Assembly (NCBI RefSeq): GCF_012524115.1
Contig: NZ_JAAZWB010000061.1
Span: 1 to 58,105 of the forward strand
DNA: 58,105 bases
Direction: 5' to 3'
Source: Bacillus sp. RO1
GTDB lineage: Bacteria; Bacillota; Bacilli; Bacillales; Bacillaceae_I
Positions 7,337 to 16,670 of the stretch are shown one piece after another. The stretch's first letter is position 1. Each line of letters opens with the position of its first letter. Both the position numbers and the translations under genes were made by a program. The notes below the pieces were generated by a model that saw nothing but the letters and a program-made list of their open reading frames with translations, ran no database searches and was not told the DNA's origin.

Positions 7337-8476
7337 CTATTGCAATGCCGCTTCAACATTTATGACACCGTAGCCATAATTGAAGGACGAGCCCAAGTTG
7401 GTTGCTGTATTACGCAATCTTTCACGAACTTCAACATTTGTCAGACTTGGATTTTGCGCTAATAATAGTGCCGCTGCGCCTGCGACGTGAGGAGATGCCA
7501 TAGAAGTACCATTTAATTCTCCATATTTATTTCCTGGTAACGTACTGTTGATGGAAACTCCAGGTGCCATTACTTCCAGCTGGCTTCCCACGCTTGAGAA
7601 GGAAGCACGGTTATTATTGGAATCCACCGCACCTACTGCGATAACGGAATCGTATTTAGCGGGGTAACCTATTGTATTAACTAATCCCAGGAATGAACCA
7701 CTGTTTCCTGCTGCTGCTACCACTACAATGCCACTATTATAAGCATTGTCACTCGCCTGCTTTAATGTTGTGGACCCTGTGCTTCCTCCAAGACTCATAT
7801 TAATGACGTCCATGTCGTTGTCAATTGCCCATTCAATACCTTGTGCAATTCCTGCAAGCGTTCCACTTCCATCTGCACCTAAGACTTTTACTGCATATAG
7901 ATTGACATCATAAGAAACACCAAGTACCCCAACATTATTATTTAAAGCTGCAATGGTACCGGCTACATGTGTTCCATGACCATTCCCGTCTGTTAGAGCG
8001 TCTGGCTCTCCAGAAACGAAGCTTTCGCCTCCTGCAACACGAAGGTCTTCGTGACTTGCATCGATCCCTGTATCAAGTACAGCTACTTTCACACCAGATC
8101 CTGTTACATTTTGGGCATGCGCCACATCCGCTTTAATATGAGGAACTCCATAAGGAACCGTTTGTGCCGTTGCATGCATCTCTACATTTTCTTCCACATA
8201 CTGTACATTAGGATTTTTCTCAACCGCAGCTGCAGCTGCTTCCGGAAGGGTAATATGTAAAACATTCATGTGCTTAAATTGGTGCTCGACCGTTCCACCA
8301 AGAGTGGAAACCAATGTGTCAGCCTTCGCGATGGCTGAGCTTGAATTCAAACCGATCAAGTATTCCTTCATTACCGGTTTTCCCTTTGCACTTGCATCTG
8401 ATGGAGTAAAGGAGAAGGATAGCACCATCACAACAACTAATAACATGGTAAGCATTTTTTTAAAAGATCTGTTCAT
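7337..8476 (-). CDS. Secreted subtilisin-like serine protease 1
   Basis: The 379-residue preproenzyme belongs to family S8. It has a signal peptide (about 1-30), an I9-type propeptide ending with [10 protein letters not shown], and a mature part of about 276 residues starting near A104 ([13 protein letters not shown]). The catalytic triad is D135 (VLDTGID), H167 ([10 protein letters not shown]) and S325 ([12 protein letters not shown]), with an oxyanion Asn in AAAGNSGS. Length and layout match AprE-type subtilisins. The ATG at 8476 is preferred because GAGGAG lies 10 nt upstream; an in-frame GTG three codons earlier is too close to it. It degrades extracellular protein. Its upstream region shares a paired box module with the next protease gene. 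Confidence 0.92.
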   Translation of the reverse strand: MNRSFKKMLTMLLVVVMVLSFSFTPSDASAKGKPVMKEYLIGLNSSSAIAKADTLVSTLGGTVEHQFKHMNVLHITLPEAAAAAVEKNPNVQYVEENVEMHATAQTVPYGVPHIKADVAHAQNVTGSGVKVAVLDTGIDASHEDLRVAGGESFVSGEPDALTDGNGHGTHVAGTIAALNNNVGVLGVSYDVNLYAVKVLGADGSGTLAGIAQGIEWAIDNDMDVINMSLGGSTGSTTLKQASDNAYNSGIVVVAAAGNSGSFLGLVNTIGYPAKYDSVIAVGAVDSNNNRASFSSVGSQLEVMAPGVSINSTLPGNKYGELNGTSMASPHVAGAAALLLAQNPSLTNVEVRERLRNTATNLGSSFNYGYGVINVEAALQ

Positions 8477-8559
8477 ATTTTTCACACTCCTCTAATTAAT
8501 CTAAATAAAAAAATTTATTTAGTTAACTATGATACTAGCATAATAATCTAGTGATTGTT

Positions 8560-8621
8560 ATTGGGAAAACAAACCTACTTTTCCTGTATAATTCATAGAT
8601 TCCATAAGGAATTTTCCCAAT
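8560..8621. promoter_or_regulatory. Paired inverted boxes upstream of subtilisin gene 1
   Basis: ATTGGGAAAA (8560-8569) and its exact reverse complement TTTTCCCAAT (8612-8621) are separated by 42 nt. The same two 10-mers with the same 42-nt gap lie at 10204-10265 before the second subtilisin gene. A possible -10 TATTAT (8540-8545) would put the proximal box over the -35. Confidence 0.7.
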
Positions 8622-8730
8622 GGTTTATCATGGAAAACATTACAAAACCAAGTTGTTATTGCAAATATATTCTTATTCTATAATAAAGATTGAGTTCAGA
8701 ATTTCTTTAACAAAAGGCTTTGTTAAACAC

Positions 8731-8862
8731 CGTTGTTGATTTTCGCATTAGGCTTCGCTTTCCTAGGGGCGTTTGGGGAGCCTCCTCGGAAAAGCGCCTG
8801 CGGGGTCTCCCCTAAACGCATCTCCCTAAGGAGTCTTCGCCTATTGCTCCAAGCAACAGCTA
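8731..8862 (+). repeat. Palindromic intergenic repeat, copy B
   Basis: A full copy: left arm GTTGTTGATTTTCGCATTAG, centre GAGCCTCCTCGG and GGGGTCTC, right arm GGAGTCTTCGCC to CAACAGCTAG. The flanks GTTAAACAC on the left and TTGCTGCAAAAATCAACAG on the right are shared with copy G at 56418, so these two form a subfamily with longer homology. Confidence 0.9.
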
Positions 8863-8904
8863 GGTTGCTGCAAAAATCAACAGTATGCTTTTATAGAGTC
8901 TAAC

Positions 8905-8948
8905 AAAAAAACACCGGCCTTGCTCCTAGATAGAGCGAGGCTCGGTGC
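8905..8948 (-). terminator. Terminator of subtilisin gene 2
   Basis: A long stem pairs CACCGRGCCT-type arms (8912-8922 with 8936-8947), followed on the minus strand by T7, 24 bp past the stop codon. Confidence 0.8.
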
Positions 8949-8972
8949 TTAACATTTAGGGGGATAAACTAA

Positions 8973-10118
8973 TTATTGTAATGCACTTTCCACATTGATG
9001 ACTCCTTTTCCATAGAAGAAAGGATCACCAAGGTTAGTAGCAGTATTTTTTAAACGCTCACGAATTTGAACATTAGTCATGCTTGGAAATTTCGCTTTAA
9101 TTAACGCTGCAGCACCAGCAACATGTGGAGATGCCATGGACGTACCATTGTAAGATGCGTAGTTGTTACCTGGAGTCGTGCTCAGTATACTTACCCCCGG
9201 AGCCATCACTTCCAGCTCATTTCCTACGCTGGAGAAAGATGCACGGTTATTATTAGAATCCACTGCACCTACCGCGATGACAGAACTATATCTAGCAGGA
9301 TAACCCATTGTATTCTGTTTTCCTCTAGAACCAGAGTTTCCAGCAGCCGCAATCACAACAATACCACTTGCATATGCATTGTCACAAGCTTGTTGTAAAG
9401 CACTAGAGCCAGTACTTCCACCAAGACTCATATTGATTACATCCATTCCATTTGCGATGGACCATTCGATACCTTGTGCAATTCCACTTAACGTCCCACT
9501 ACCAGAAGCATTTAGAACTTTAACAGCATATAAATCTGCATTATATGCTACTCCAAGAACACCTGTTGTATTATTTAAGGCAGCTACTGTTCCTGCTACG
9601 TGAGTTCCATGTCCATTCCCATCTTGCAAGGCATTTGGTTCACCAGAAACAAAGCTTGCTCCACCTTTGACATTAAGGTCAGCATGATTTGCATCAATTC
9701 CTGTATCAAGGATTGCGACTTTGACACCGCTTCCTGTCACACCTGAAGCGTGTGCTTTGTCTGCTTTAATATGAGGGATTCCCCATGGCGTTGTTTGTGC
9801 TGTTGCAAACATCTGTACATTTTCTTCTACAAATGCAATGTTAGGGTTTTTCTTAAGGGCCTCTGCAGCTTTTTCAAATAAAGTGACCTCTACGACTTCC
9901 ATGTACTGGAATGTATGCTGAATCTCACCGCCAGCTGCCGTAATCAATTTTTTGGAAGACTGAGCATTTGCTTTATTTCCTTTAGCAAACCCCACTAAGT
10001 ACTCTTTCTTGGCATTAGTGTTCAGACCATATGACTCCGCTTGAGCAGTTCCGAACGCTAACGAGAAAGCCAAAATAGCAATAAGTATGACCGAAAAACC
10101 TTTCATCCACTTCTTCAA
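8973..10118 (-). CDS. Secreted subtilisin-like serine protease 2
   Basis: The 381-residue S8 preproenzyme is a paralogue of the preceding gene: signal peptide about 1-27, I9 propeptide, and a mature part of about 275 residues from A107 ([13 protein letters not shown], typical of high-alkaline subtilisins). Triad: D138, H170, S327. The mature enzyme has one cysteine (C245 in [12 protein letters not shown]), which is unusual because Bacillus subtilisins normally have none. The TTG at 10118, giving MKKWMKG, has AAGGGG 8 nt upstream and is preferred over the in-frame GTG three codons earlier. It carries its own terminator and the same paired-box promoter module as gene 1. Confidence 0.92.
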   Translation of the reverse strand: MKKWMKGFSVILIAILAFSLAFGTAQAESYGLNTNAKKEYLVGFAKGNKANAQSSKKLITAAGGEIQHTFQYMEVVEVTLFEKAAEALKKNPNIAFVEENVQMFATAQTTPWGIPHIKADKAHASGVTGSGVKVAILDTGIDANHADLNVKGGASFVSGEPNALQDGNGHGTHVAGTVAALNNTTGVLGVAYNADLYAVKVLNASGSGTLSGIAQGIEWSIANGMDVINMSLGGSTGSSALQQACDNAYASGIVVIAAAGNSGSRGKQNTMGYPARYSSVIAVGAVDSNNNRASFSSVGNELEVMAPGVSILSTTPGNNYASYNGTSMASPHVAGAAALIKAKFPSMTNVQIRERLKNTATNLGDPFFYGKGVINVESALQ

Positions 10119-10203
10119 TACCTTCACCCCTTAGATATTTTTTAATAATTCTTACTATTAAGAACTATTAACGAAAGTTTACCACCTGTTACGTCAAATT
10201 CAT

Positions 10204-10265
10204 ATTGGGAAAATGGAGTGAATTTTACGATATCATTAACTAGAAAGACCTTTAATTTTCCCAAT
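10204..10265. promoter_or_regulatory. Paired inverted boxes upstream of subtilisin gene 2
   Basis: ATTGGGAAAA (10204-10213) and TTTTCCCAAT (10256-10265) are 42 nt apart, identical in sequence and spacing to the pair before gene 1. A minus-strand TTGACG (10192-10197) lies just inside the proximal box and may be the -35. The region between the boxes is otherwise not conserved. Confidence 0.7.
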
Positions 10266-10317
10266 AAAAAAATTTGGTATATTTACCTCTAATACCCAAT
10301 AATATAAAATGGATTGT

Positions 10318-10352
10318 CAAAAAGAGAAGCCAGGCAAAATTGTCTTCTCTTT
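10318..10352 (-). terminator. Weak terminator of the SLH protease gene
   Basis: A 7-bp stem (AGAGAAG / CTTCTCT) with a long loop is followed on the minus strand by five Ts, about 50 bp past the stop codon. Confidence 0.5.
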
Positions 10353-10402
10353 GTTTACCTGTTTATTCTAATGTTTATCTGCCATAAACTAAGATGAAGT
10401 TC

Positions 10403-12859
10403 TCAATTAAAGAACACATTGTAATATCTGGTAAATGCTACTGCAAAATCTCCTCGAGTCACTTCTTGCTTCCCATTAAAAGTAGCCTCAATTTTAGGTT
10501 CCAGGTCATATCTCCCCTGTGTTACAGAGAAATTAGCATTCAATATATTGAGATCCAAAGCCAATTGTACATACCCTTTTAAATTCTCAGGAATATCACC
10601 CTGATCCTTTAACACTACTTGTTCATCCTTATATGTTACTTTAATGTCACCGGAATGGGCTATCGCCTCTTTTTCTAAACCTAAGCTTTGGACAAGGGAG
10701 TATGCCAATTCAGCTTTAGTTAGTGTACTTGTAGGCATGAACTTTCCTTCTTGCTTTGGTAACATTACTGCGTTATTCTTTTGCGCTTTATCTCTAAGAG
10801 CTGCTCCTTTTGCCATTACCGCTTCTGCAAAAGCGAGATCTGAATTTGAAATATCTGTAAAGCTCGGGACGTTTGGTAAAGACTGCCTAATTTCCGCTCC
10901 CATCACTAAGTATTTCGCAAAATCTAGTCTAGTAAGTTTCACATCAGGTTTAAAATAGCCATTTTTGTTCCCATCGAATAGTCTTTCATTCACTCCCTGC
11001 TTGATAGCTTCTTCTGCAGGGTGGCCGCTTATATCATTTAAGCCTGTAAAGCCTTCTATTTTTGTAAAGGTTAAAGTTCCTTCTACCGTTTCAGGTAAAG
11101 CTATTCCAATTGGATTCAACTCAGCCCCCCTAAGTCCTCTGATTTCCGCTTTCCATATACCTGACTGTGGTGAATCTACCAATACTACTCGGTCAGAATA
11201 CAAAGGAAATAACAGACTTACACCTGAACTGTATTCTGTCCCATCCGGAGCAGTCAAGACGAGGTTAACAGGATTTCCCGTAGCCTCCATCACACCTTTA
11301 CCGTCTACACGTGCAAGAAGGCTAGTCAAACCATTATCTACTGAAAATTCGTAAGTGCCCCCTGTAAGCGCAGAATAATCTATCACGAAGTCCTCCCTTG
11401 TTGTGGAGGTGTCCACTTTGGAGTGGAAAGTCTGGTTCATATTCAGTGTTGATCCATAAAGCTTATCTTTGTGAAGTGCGGCATCCACTGCGGCAAAGGC
11501 GTTCACATACCCTGCCCCTACTTCCCACGCTTCATATCCAGGCATATTGGTAGCCGTGAGTTGAAGGACTTCTTTCACTTCATCTGGCGATAAGGTTGTA
11601 TCAGCCTCCAACATCAATGCTACAATTCCTGCCACATGCGGTGTTGCCATAGACGTTCCGCTCATCGTCGTATAATATGGGAGGTGTTGAGGTTCAATTA
11701 ACTCCGCATCTTTTTCTGCCGCCAATGCCGAAAGCGGGGCCAGTACCCTTGTTGACACGATATCCACACCTGGAGCAGTAATGGTTGGCCTATCTTCCCA
11801 TGTCCATTCCTCACCGTCCATGCTGAAAGTCCCTCCAACCCCTTTTGTTCCACGGGAGGAGAAATCAGCCAACGTGCCATCCTTCACTCCAGCCGCCACC
11901 GAAATTACCCAAGGTGCTTTGGCATAAGGATTATGAGTGTTTTCAGCCGGTCCTTCATTGCCTGCAGCAAACAAAACGACGATACCTCGATCGTGTGCTT
12001 TTTTACTCGCTATATTTATTGGGTGGTTGGGATCAAACTCACCACTGGAACCCCAAGAGTTTGTAATCACTCTAATTCCATATTCTTGTTGGTGTGTGAT
12101 GGCATAGTCAAAGCCACCAATTCCGTCAAGAATAAATAACGCTCCACCTGAACCGTATCCTATCAGGTCTGCACCAGGTGCGGCACCCTCATATTTTCCT
12201 CCTGACATCGCCCCTGTTCCTCCAACAGTACCTGCAACGTGTGTGCCATGCCCAGAATTTGTGTCTGTATTTGGAACGTTTTCTGTATAAGTGATCGGTA
12301 GGATTCCTGTTATCCCCTGAAGATTTGTGGACCCAAGTACATTTTGAACTAGATTTCGTCCAAACTCATGATCTTTATGCGTCCCATCTACTCCACTGTC
12401 ATTCACTACTACTCCAATCCCTTCACCTGAGAAAGGCATCCCTCCGTTAGCCTTGGTCATTTCCTTATCCGTTCTGACTTTGTTCACACCTGTTAGATCC
12501 GTTGATTCCGCGTTATAGTAAGTTACTTTCTCATTAAGATAAATGGACCTTACTTCCTGAGATTGCGCCAACGATCGGACCTGTTCTTTTGTAGCTAAAG
12601 CCCCGGCAATAGGTAATTCGTTCATCGTCACTGCTTTTTCAATTCCAACCTCATTCAACAACTCGATTTGAGTCGATGTTGGTTTCTGTTCTCCATGGAA
12701 AGTAATGATAACCTGCGCAGTACTTGCCGCCTCATCAAAAGCGGACCATACTTTCTCATCTACTACGGAGGATAAGGTCAATTCTCCTTGGGCATTTACA
12801 CTAGATAATGAACTTAACATTAACAATAACGTACACACAACAGCAAACCACTTTTTCAT
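10403..12859 (-). CDS. S8 subtilase with C-terminal SLH-like modules
   Basis: The 818-residue secreted protein has a signal peptide (1-23), a propeptide-like N-terminal region, and an S8 catalytic domain with D154 (VVNDSGVDGTH), H204 ([13 protein letters not shown]) and S403 (SGTSMATPHVAG). A beta-rich middle part follows (about 465-600). The last 220 residues hold SLH-like segments (GNKNGYFKPDVKLTRLDFAKYL; TSTLTKAELAYSLVQSLGL; KQEVTRGDFAVAFTRYYNV), which in related proteins bind pyruvylated secondary wall polymers. A cell-surface protease is therefore likely. The ATG at 12859 has AGAGGGGA 5 nt upstream; a GTG seven codons earlier lacks a good site. It follows the next subtilase gene by 28 bp, probably in one operon. 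Confidence 0.88.
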   Translation of the reverse strand: MKKWFAVVCTLLLMLSSLSSVNAQGELTLSSVVDEKVWSAFDEAASTAQVIITFHGEQKPTSTQIELLNEVGIEKAVTMNELPIAGALATKEQVRSLAQSQEVRSIYLNEKVTYYNAESTDLTGVNKVRTDKEMTKANGGMPFSGEGIGVVVNDSGVDGTHKDHEFGRNLVQNVLGSTNLQGITGILPITYTENVPNTDTNSGHGTHVAGTVGGTGAMSGGKYEGAAPGADLIGYGSGGALFILDGIGGFDYAITHQQEYGIRVITNSWGSSGEFDPNHPINIASKKAHDRGIVVLFAAGNEGPAENTHNPYAKAPWVISVAAGVKDGTLADFSSRGTKGVGGTFSMDGEEWTWEDRPTITAPGVDIVSTRVLAPLSALAAEKDAELIEPQHLPYYTTMSGTSMATPHVAGIVALMLEADTTLSPDEVKEVLQLTATNMPGYEAWEVGAGYVNAFAAVDAALHKDKLYGSTLNMNQTFHSKVDTSTTREDFVIDYSALTGGTYEFSVDNGLTSLLARVDGKGVMEATGNPVNLVLTAPDGTEYSSGVSLLFPLYSDRVVLVDSPQSGIWKAEIRGLRGAELNPIGIALPETVEGTLTFTKIEGFTGLNDISGHPAEEAIKQGVNERLFDGNKNGYFKPDVKLTRLDFAKYLVMGAEIRQSLPNVPSFTDISNSDLAFAEAVMAKGAALRDKAQKNNAVMLPKQEGKFMPTSTLTKAELAYSLVQSLGLEKEAIAHSGDIKVTYKDEQVVLKDQGDIPENLKGYVQLALDLNILNANFSVTQGRYDLEPKIEATFNGKQEVTRGDFAVAFTRYYNVFFN

Positions 12860-12887
12860 TACTTCCCCTCTTTTCCACAATGATAGT

Positions 12888-14321
12888 TTATTGAACTGCG
12901 TTTAAGACAGCTTTATAGGCATCCACATAACCAGAGCCTGTTTCCCATTTTGAATACCCATCCATCGGTGTAGCCGTGTTTTCAAGAATTTCCTTTATTT
13001 CCAAGCCATTCAATGCTGGATTCACTTCCAACAACAATGCGATGATGCCTGCAACATGGGGGGCGGCCATAGAAGTCCCACTAAATGTTGTATAATAAGG
13101 TAGGTGTGCAGGTGAGATATATTCCAGATCCTTTTGTGCACTTAAGGCGGATAAAGGAGTTGTTACCCTTGTCGAAACAATATCCACTCCAGGTGCAGTG
13201 ATGGTTGGCCGATCCTCCCAAATATAATCCTCGCCATCAACCACTACCGATCCACCATTCCCTTCCAATCCTCTTGAAGAAAAATCTGCTAACTGCCCTT
13301 GTATCGTTCCAGCGGCTACCGTTATGACCCAAGGTGCCTTTTTGTAATTTCCGGAAATGGTCGCTTCCCCAGGTCCAGAGTTTCCTGCAGAGAAAACGGT
13401 AATGATACCACGATCAAACAGTTTTTTTGTGGCGATGTTGATGGGATCATATGGGTCGAAGTCCGTACCTGCATCGCTAGGCGCCCCCCAGGAGTTCGTG
13501 ATAATACGGATATTATATTCTTGCTGGTGAGTCAAGGCATAATCAAATCCTCCAAGTGTATCAAGCATTGCAATCACGGCTCCAGAACCATATCCTATCA
13601 AATTTGCTCCTGGTGCCACACCTTCGTATTTCCCTCCAGACATAGCCCCTGTACCACCGACGGTACCTGCGACATGTGTTCCATGTCCGGAGCTTGAATC
13701 CGTATTAGGGACATTTTCGATATAGGTAATCGGTAGGATGCCGGTTATCCCTTGTAAGTTAGTGCTACCAAGAACATTTTGAACCAGATTATTGCCCAAC
13801 CTAATGTCATTGTGTGTTCCGTCTACTCCACTGTCATTGATTACTATTCCAATACCATCCCCGCTGACCGGCATCCCGCCATTCAGCTTGCGAAATCCCT
13901 CATCTTTGCGAACTCGGTCCACACCTGTATATGCAGTAGCATCATCGTTATCATATTGAAGTTCTTGGTTGTAATAAACGGAAACAACATTATCCCACTC
14001 AAGAATTTGATCCACTTGCTCCTTCGTTGCCAGAGCTCCTACAAAAGGCAAACTTTGAAACGCGATAGCCCGCTGAATACCTATTTCTTCTAGTAGTTTT
14101 ATATAATTGGGATCTACCCTGCCATCAGAATTAAAGGAAATAATCACTTCTACTGGCCCTTCACTCTTGTTAAAAACTTGCTCAAGTGACTGATCCAAAA
14201 CTCCTACTCCACCTTGGACATGGTTGGCATACACCTGACGAGGACCTTGTATCCATATGGATGGCAGTAAAATACTCATTAGGAGAATACCAATCGATAA
14301 CAACGATATAATTCTTTTCAT
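12888..14321 (-). CDS. Secreted S8 subtilase, SLH-less paralogue
   Basis: The 477-residue protein has a signal peptide (about 1-33) and triad D163 (VINDSGVDGTH), H213 ([13 protein letters not shown]) and S417 (SGTSMAAPHVAG). It shares long near-identical stretches with the neighbouring SLH protease, such as NVLGSTNLQGITGILPITY and ADFSSRG, so the two arose by tandem duplication; this one stops right after the catalytic domain. The second ATG (14321) is chosen because GGGG lies 8-11 nt upstream, whereas the ATG at 14339 has no site. It heads a likely two-gene operon. Confidence 0.88.
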   Translation of the reverse strand: MKRIISLLSIGILLMSILLPSIWIQGPRQVYANHVQGGVGVLDQSLEQVFNKSEGPVEVIISFNSDGRVDPNYIKLLEEIGIQRAIAFQSLPFVGALATKEQVDQILEWDNVVSVYYNQELQYDNDDATAYTGVDRVRKDEGFRKLNGGMPVSGDGIGIVINDSGVDGTHNDIRLGNNLVQNVLGSTNLQGITGILPITYIENVPNTDSSSGHGTHVAGTVGGTGAMSGGKYEGVAPGANLIGYGSGAVIAMLDTLGGFDYALTHQQEYNIRIITNSWGAPSDAGTDFDPYDPINIATKKLFDRGIITVFSAGNSGPGEATISGNYKKAPWVITVAAGTIQGQLADFSSRGLEGNGGSVVVDGEDYIWEDRPTITAPGVDIVSTRVTTPLSALSAQKDLEYISPAHLPYYTTFSGTSMAAPHVAGIIALLLEVNPALNGLEIKEILENTATPMDGYSKWETGSGYVDAYKAVLNAVQ

Positions 14322-14440
14322 CCCTTTACCCCATTTCATTTTTTAAATAATAAGATTTATTACTTTTATCTTCTCATAGCCTACTATTCCTATCTATTAG
14401 GCATATGTCGTAAAAAAACAGCTAATCGTACTATCTTGGA

Positions 14441-14456
14441 TACTACTTTGGTAGTA
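14441..14456. promoter_or_regulatory. Palindromic candidate operator before the subtilase pair
   Basis: TACTACTTTGGTAGTA has 6-bp inverted arms and lies 120 bp upstream of the subtilase gene start. The minus strand of 18702-18717 reads TACTACTTTAGTACTA, identical at 14 of 16 positions, near the two-component genes. The binding protein is unknown. Confidence 0.4.
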
Positions 14457-14476
14457 AGCAATTATATGTTGGGAAC

Positions 14477-14511
14477 AAAAAGACGCCGGACAAAATGTCC
14501 GACGCCTTTTT
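14477..14511. terminator. Terminator of the NSS transporter gene
   Basis: A 10-bp stem (GACGCCGGAC at 14482-14491, GTCCGACGCC at 14497-14506, one wobble position) has A and T runs on both sides, about 70 bp past the transporter stop. Confidence 0.85.
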
Positions 14512-14579
14512 GAATGGCTGTTTTCGTATGCATTGTTGCTTTTGCATTTGCATAAACCAATTTTATGAATAAAGCTTTA

Positions 14580-15923
14580 TTAAAAAATGCCTAATGATTG
14601 AAGAAACACCAAGAGTATGCCAAACGGAATGACATATCTTATCAGGAAATACCAAATTCGGAATAACCATTTTCTTACCGGAGAACCTTGGAAGAATTCA
14701 TCTTCTAAAATATTTTGGGGAATTCTAAACCCCACAAAAATAGAAATTAATAATGCACCAAGCGGGAGCCCGATATTACTTACGAGAAAATCCGCTGCAT
14801 CAAAAATCAGTAGATTTCCTATGGTAATGTCGGAAAGTAAACCGAATGACAAAGCAGAAGGAATCCCCAAAATAAATATAATTCCCCCTGTAATGACGGC
14901 AATTTTTCTCCGCTTTTCTTGATTGTCTTTTACAATAACCGCAACTATGATCTCCAATATGGAAAAAGCGGAGGTCAAGGTTGCAAATAAAAGCAATACA
15001 AGAAACATCGTCAAGAACAATCCTCCAAGCGGAAGTTGATCAAACACTGCAGGCAAAACGACAAAGACCAGGCCGGGACCTTCATCTGGCTGCAATCCTA
15101 ACGCAAAAACCGCAGGGAAAATTACTAGACCAGACAAAAGGGAAATGATAATATTCAAGCCTACAACCGAACCCGCAGATCGTACCAGGTTCTCACCTTT
15201 CTCCAGGTAAGAACTGTAGGTAACCATAATGGAAATACCGACACTTAATGAGAATAGAGCCTGACCCAGTGCCATCAGGAAAGTATTTGGGGTAATAAGG
15301 GATAGATCTGGTTGTAAAAAGTATAAAATCCCTTCTGATGCACCTTCCAAGGTCAGGGACCTTACCAGCAATAGAATGAAAATGATGAATAATAAAGGCA
15401 TTAAAATCTTGCTGGCCTTTTCTATCCCACTTTGAACCCCAGCTTGAACTACCCAAATAGTAATACCCAAAAAGATAAACTGAGCAACTAGAACTTGAAC
15501 TGGATTAGAGATGGTCTGTTCAAACAAAGCTCCATATTGCTCCAAAGAATATTGCGACAAGCCCCCTACAATACTCTTTCCTAAATAGGTGACAATCCAA
15601 CCACCTACCACACTGTAAAAGGATAATAGGATAAACGATGCAGCTACACCCAAAATACCGATAAAATACCATTTCTTTTTAGGTGCTAGCACCTTATAGG
15701 CTGTTATGGCATCCTTTTGTGTGGACCTTCCAATAATAAACTCTGCCAAAAGCATCGGCGCTCCAATAAGGAGGGTGAAGAGGATAAATAAAAGAAAGAA
15801 TATTCCTCCACCGTTTGTACCGGCCATATACGGAAATTTCCATATAGCCCCCAGGCCGATTGCCGACCCTGCTGCCGCTAATATAAAACCAATTTTTGAT
15901 GTCCATTGCTCATGTTGTTTCAT
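14580..15923 (-). CDS. NSS/SNF-family sodium-dependent amino-acid transporter
   Basis: The 447-residue membrane protein has about 11 spans, the usual number for short bacterial NSS proteins such as MhsT, YhdH and YocR. The N-terminal signature ([20 protein letters not shown], then [12 protein letters not shown]) holds the unwound TM1 that binds sodium and substrate, and [20 protein letters not shown] is the TM6 segment. It should take up an amino acid with sodium. The ATG has AGGAG 8 nt upstream. It is monocistronic, with a CodY-like box 66 bp upstream. Confidence 0.9.
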   Translation of the reverse strand: MKQHEQWTSKIGFILAAAGSAIGLGAIWKFPYMAGTNGGGIFFLLFILFTLLIGAPMLLAEFIIGRSTQKDAITAYKVLAPKKKWYFIGILGVAASFILLSFYSVVGGWIVTYLGKSIVGGLSQYSLEQYGALFEQTISNPVQVLVAQFIFLGITIWVVQAGVQSGIEKASKILMPLLFIIFILLLVRSLTLEGASEGILYFLQPDLSLITPNTFLMALGQALFSLSVGISIMVTYSSYLEKGENLVRSAGSVVGLNIIISLLSGLVIFPAVFALGLQPDEGPGLVFVVLPAVFDQLPLGGLFLTMFLVLLLFATLTSAFSILEIIVAVIVKDNQEKRRKIAVITGGIIFILGIPSALSFGLLSDITIGNLLIFDAADFLVSNIGLPLGALLISIFVGFRIPQNILEDEFFQGSPVRKWLFRIWYFLIRYVIPFGILLVFLQSLGIF

Positions 15924-15988
15924 TGTTATAACTCCTATTTTATTGATTAGTCTACTATCATACTACCCTTTGCATAAAATGTATAGGG

Positions 15989-16003
15989 AATTTTCTGTAA
16001 AAT
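15989..16003. promoter_or_regulatory. Candidate CodY box upstream of the NSS transporter
   Basis: AATTTTCTGTAAAAT matches 13 of 15 positions of the CodY consensus and lies 66-80 bp upstream of the start codon. CodY control of an amino-acid transporter would fit the known regulon. Confidence 0.45.
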
Positions 16004-16028
16004 CACACAAGAGGCTCTGCCAAACTCT

Positions 16029-16670
16029 TTAAGGAAAGGGGACCAACTTGTGCTGTACGGCATAAATAACGACTTGTGATCTGCTTTTCACATCTAACTT
16101 TTTAAATATTTTGCTTACATGTATTTTGACTGTCTTATCACTGATGAATAGACGCTGGGCAATTTCTTTGTTGGATAGCCCTTCTACCAGGCCCAACAGC
16201 ACTTCCTTTTCTCTCTCAGTAAGAGTCGTATCTTCTGCTTGTTGAACTCCTTGTTGATGATAGTTAATCAGTTTTTTTGTCATGGCTGGATGGATGATAG
16301 ATTCTCCCTGAAAAACTGTCCTTATTGCATCAATTACCTGATCAGAGGGGGAATCCTTCAAAAGATAGCCATCTGCCCCTTCTTTTATTGCAGACATGAA
16401 ATACTCGTCATGCTTATACATTGTAAGGATTAGCACTTTTACCTCTGGATATTCCTTCTTCACCATTTTTGTCAGTTGTATCCCGTCCTGTTCAGGCATA
16501 TTTATATCCATAACAATAATGTGGGGGCGTGCTTTTTCAAGCAATGCTATCATTTCTCTTCCGCTAGTTGCTTCCCCGACCACTTTCATATCTTTTTCCA
16601 ATGATATGATCGTTTTCAAGCCGTCCCGCAAGATGGCATGATCGTCCACCAGCATGACATTAATCATCAT
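16029..16670 (-). CDS. NarL/LuxR-family response regulator
   Basis: The 213-residue protein has a receiver domain (1-125) with D9/D10, phospho-acceptor D55 (IIVMDINMPE) and the switch lysine in YLLKDS, followed by a LuxR-type HTH (about 148-208: LTEREKEVLLGLVEGLSNKEIA and SDKTVKIHVSKIFKKLDV). It is a DNA-binding transcription factor activated by the kinase encoded immediately upstream, whose gene it overlaps by 11 bp. GGAAGGGA lies 6 nt before the ATG. Target genes are not shown by the sequence. Confidence 0.92.
   Translation of the reverse strand: MMINVMLVDDHAILRDGLKTIISLEKDMKVVGEATSGREMIALLEKARPHIIVMDINMPEQDGIQLTKMVKKEYPEVKVLILTMYKHDEYFMSAIKEGADGYLLKDSPSDQVIDAIRTVFQGESIIHPAMTKKLINYHQQGVQQAEDTTLTEREKEVLLGLVEGLSNKEIAQRLFISDKTVKIHVSKIFKKLDVKSRSQVVIYAVQHKLVPFP

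Larger units (their letters stand above)
8477..8972. other. Intergenic region between subtilisin genes 1 and 2
   Basis: This 496-bp stretch holds the leader and paired boxes of gene 1, repeat copy B, and the terminator of gene 2. I see no further gene. Confidence 0.7.

Noticed and set aside
13299-13697. Plus-strand ORF of 132 codons
   Set aside because: Antisense to the S8 subtilase catalytic domain, no ribosome site.
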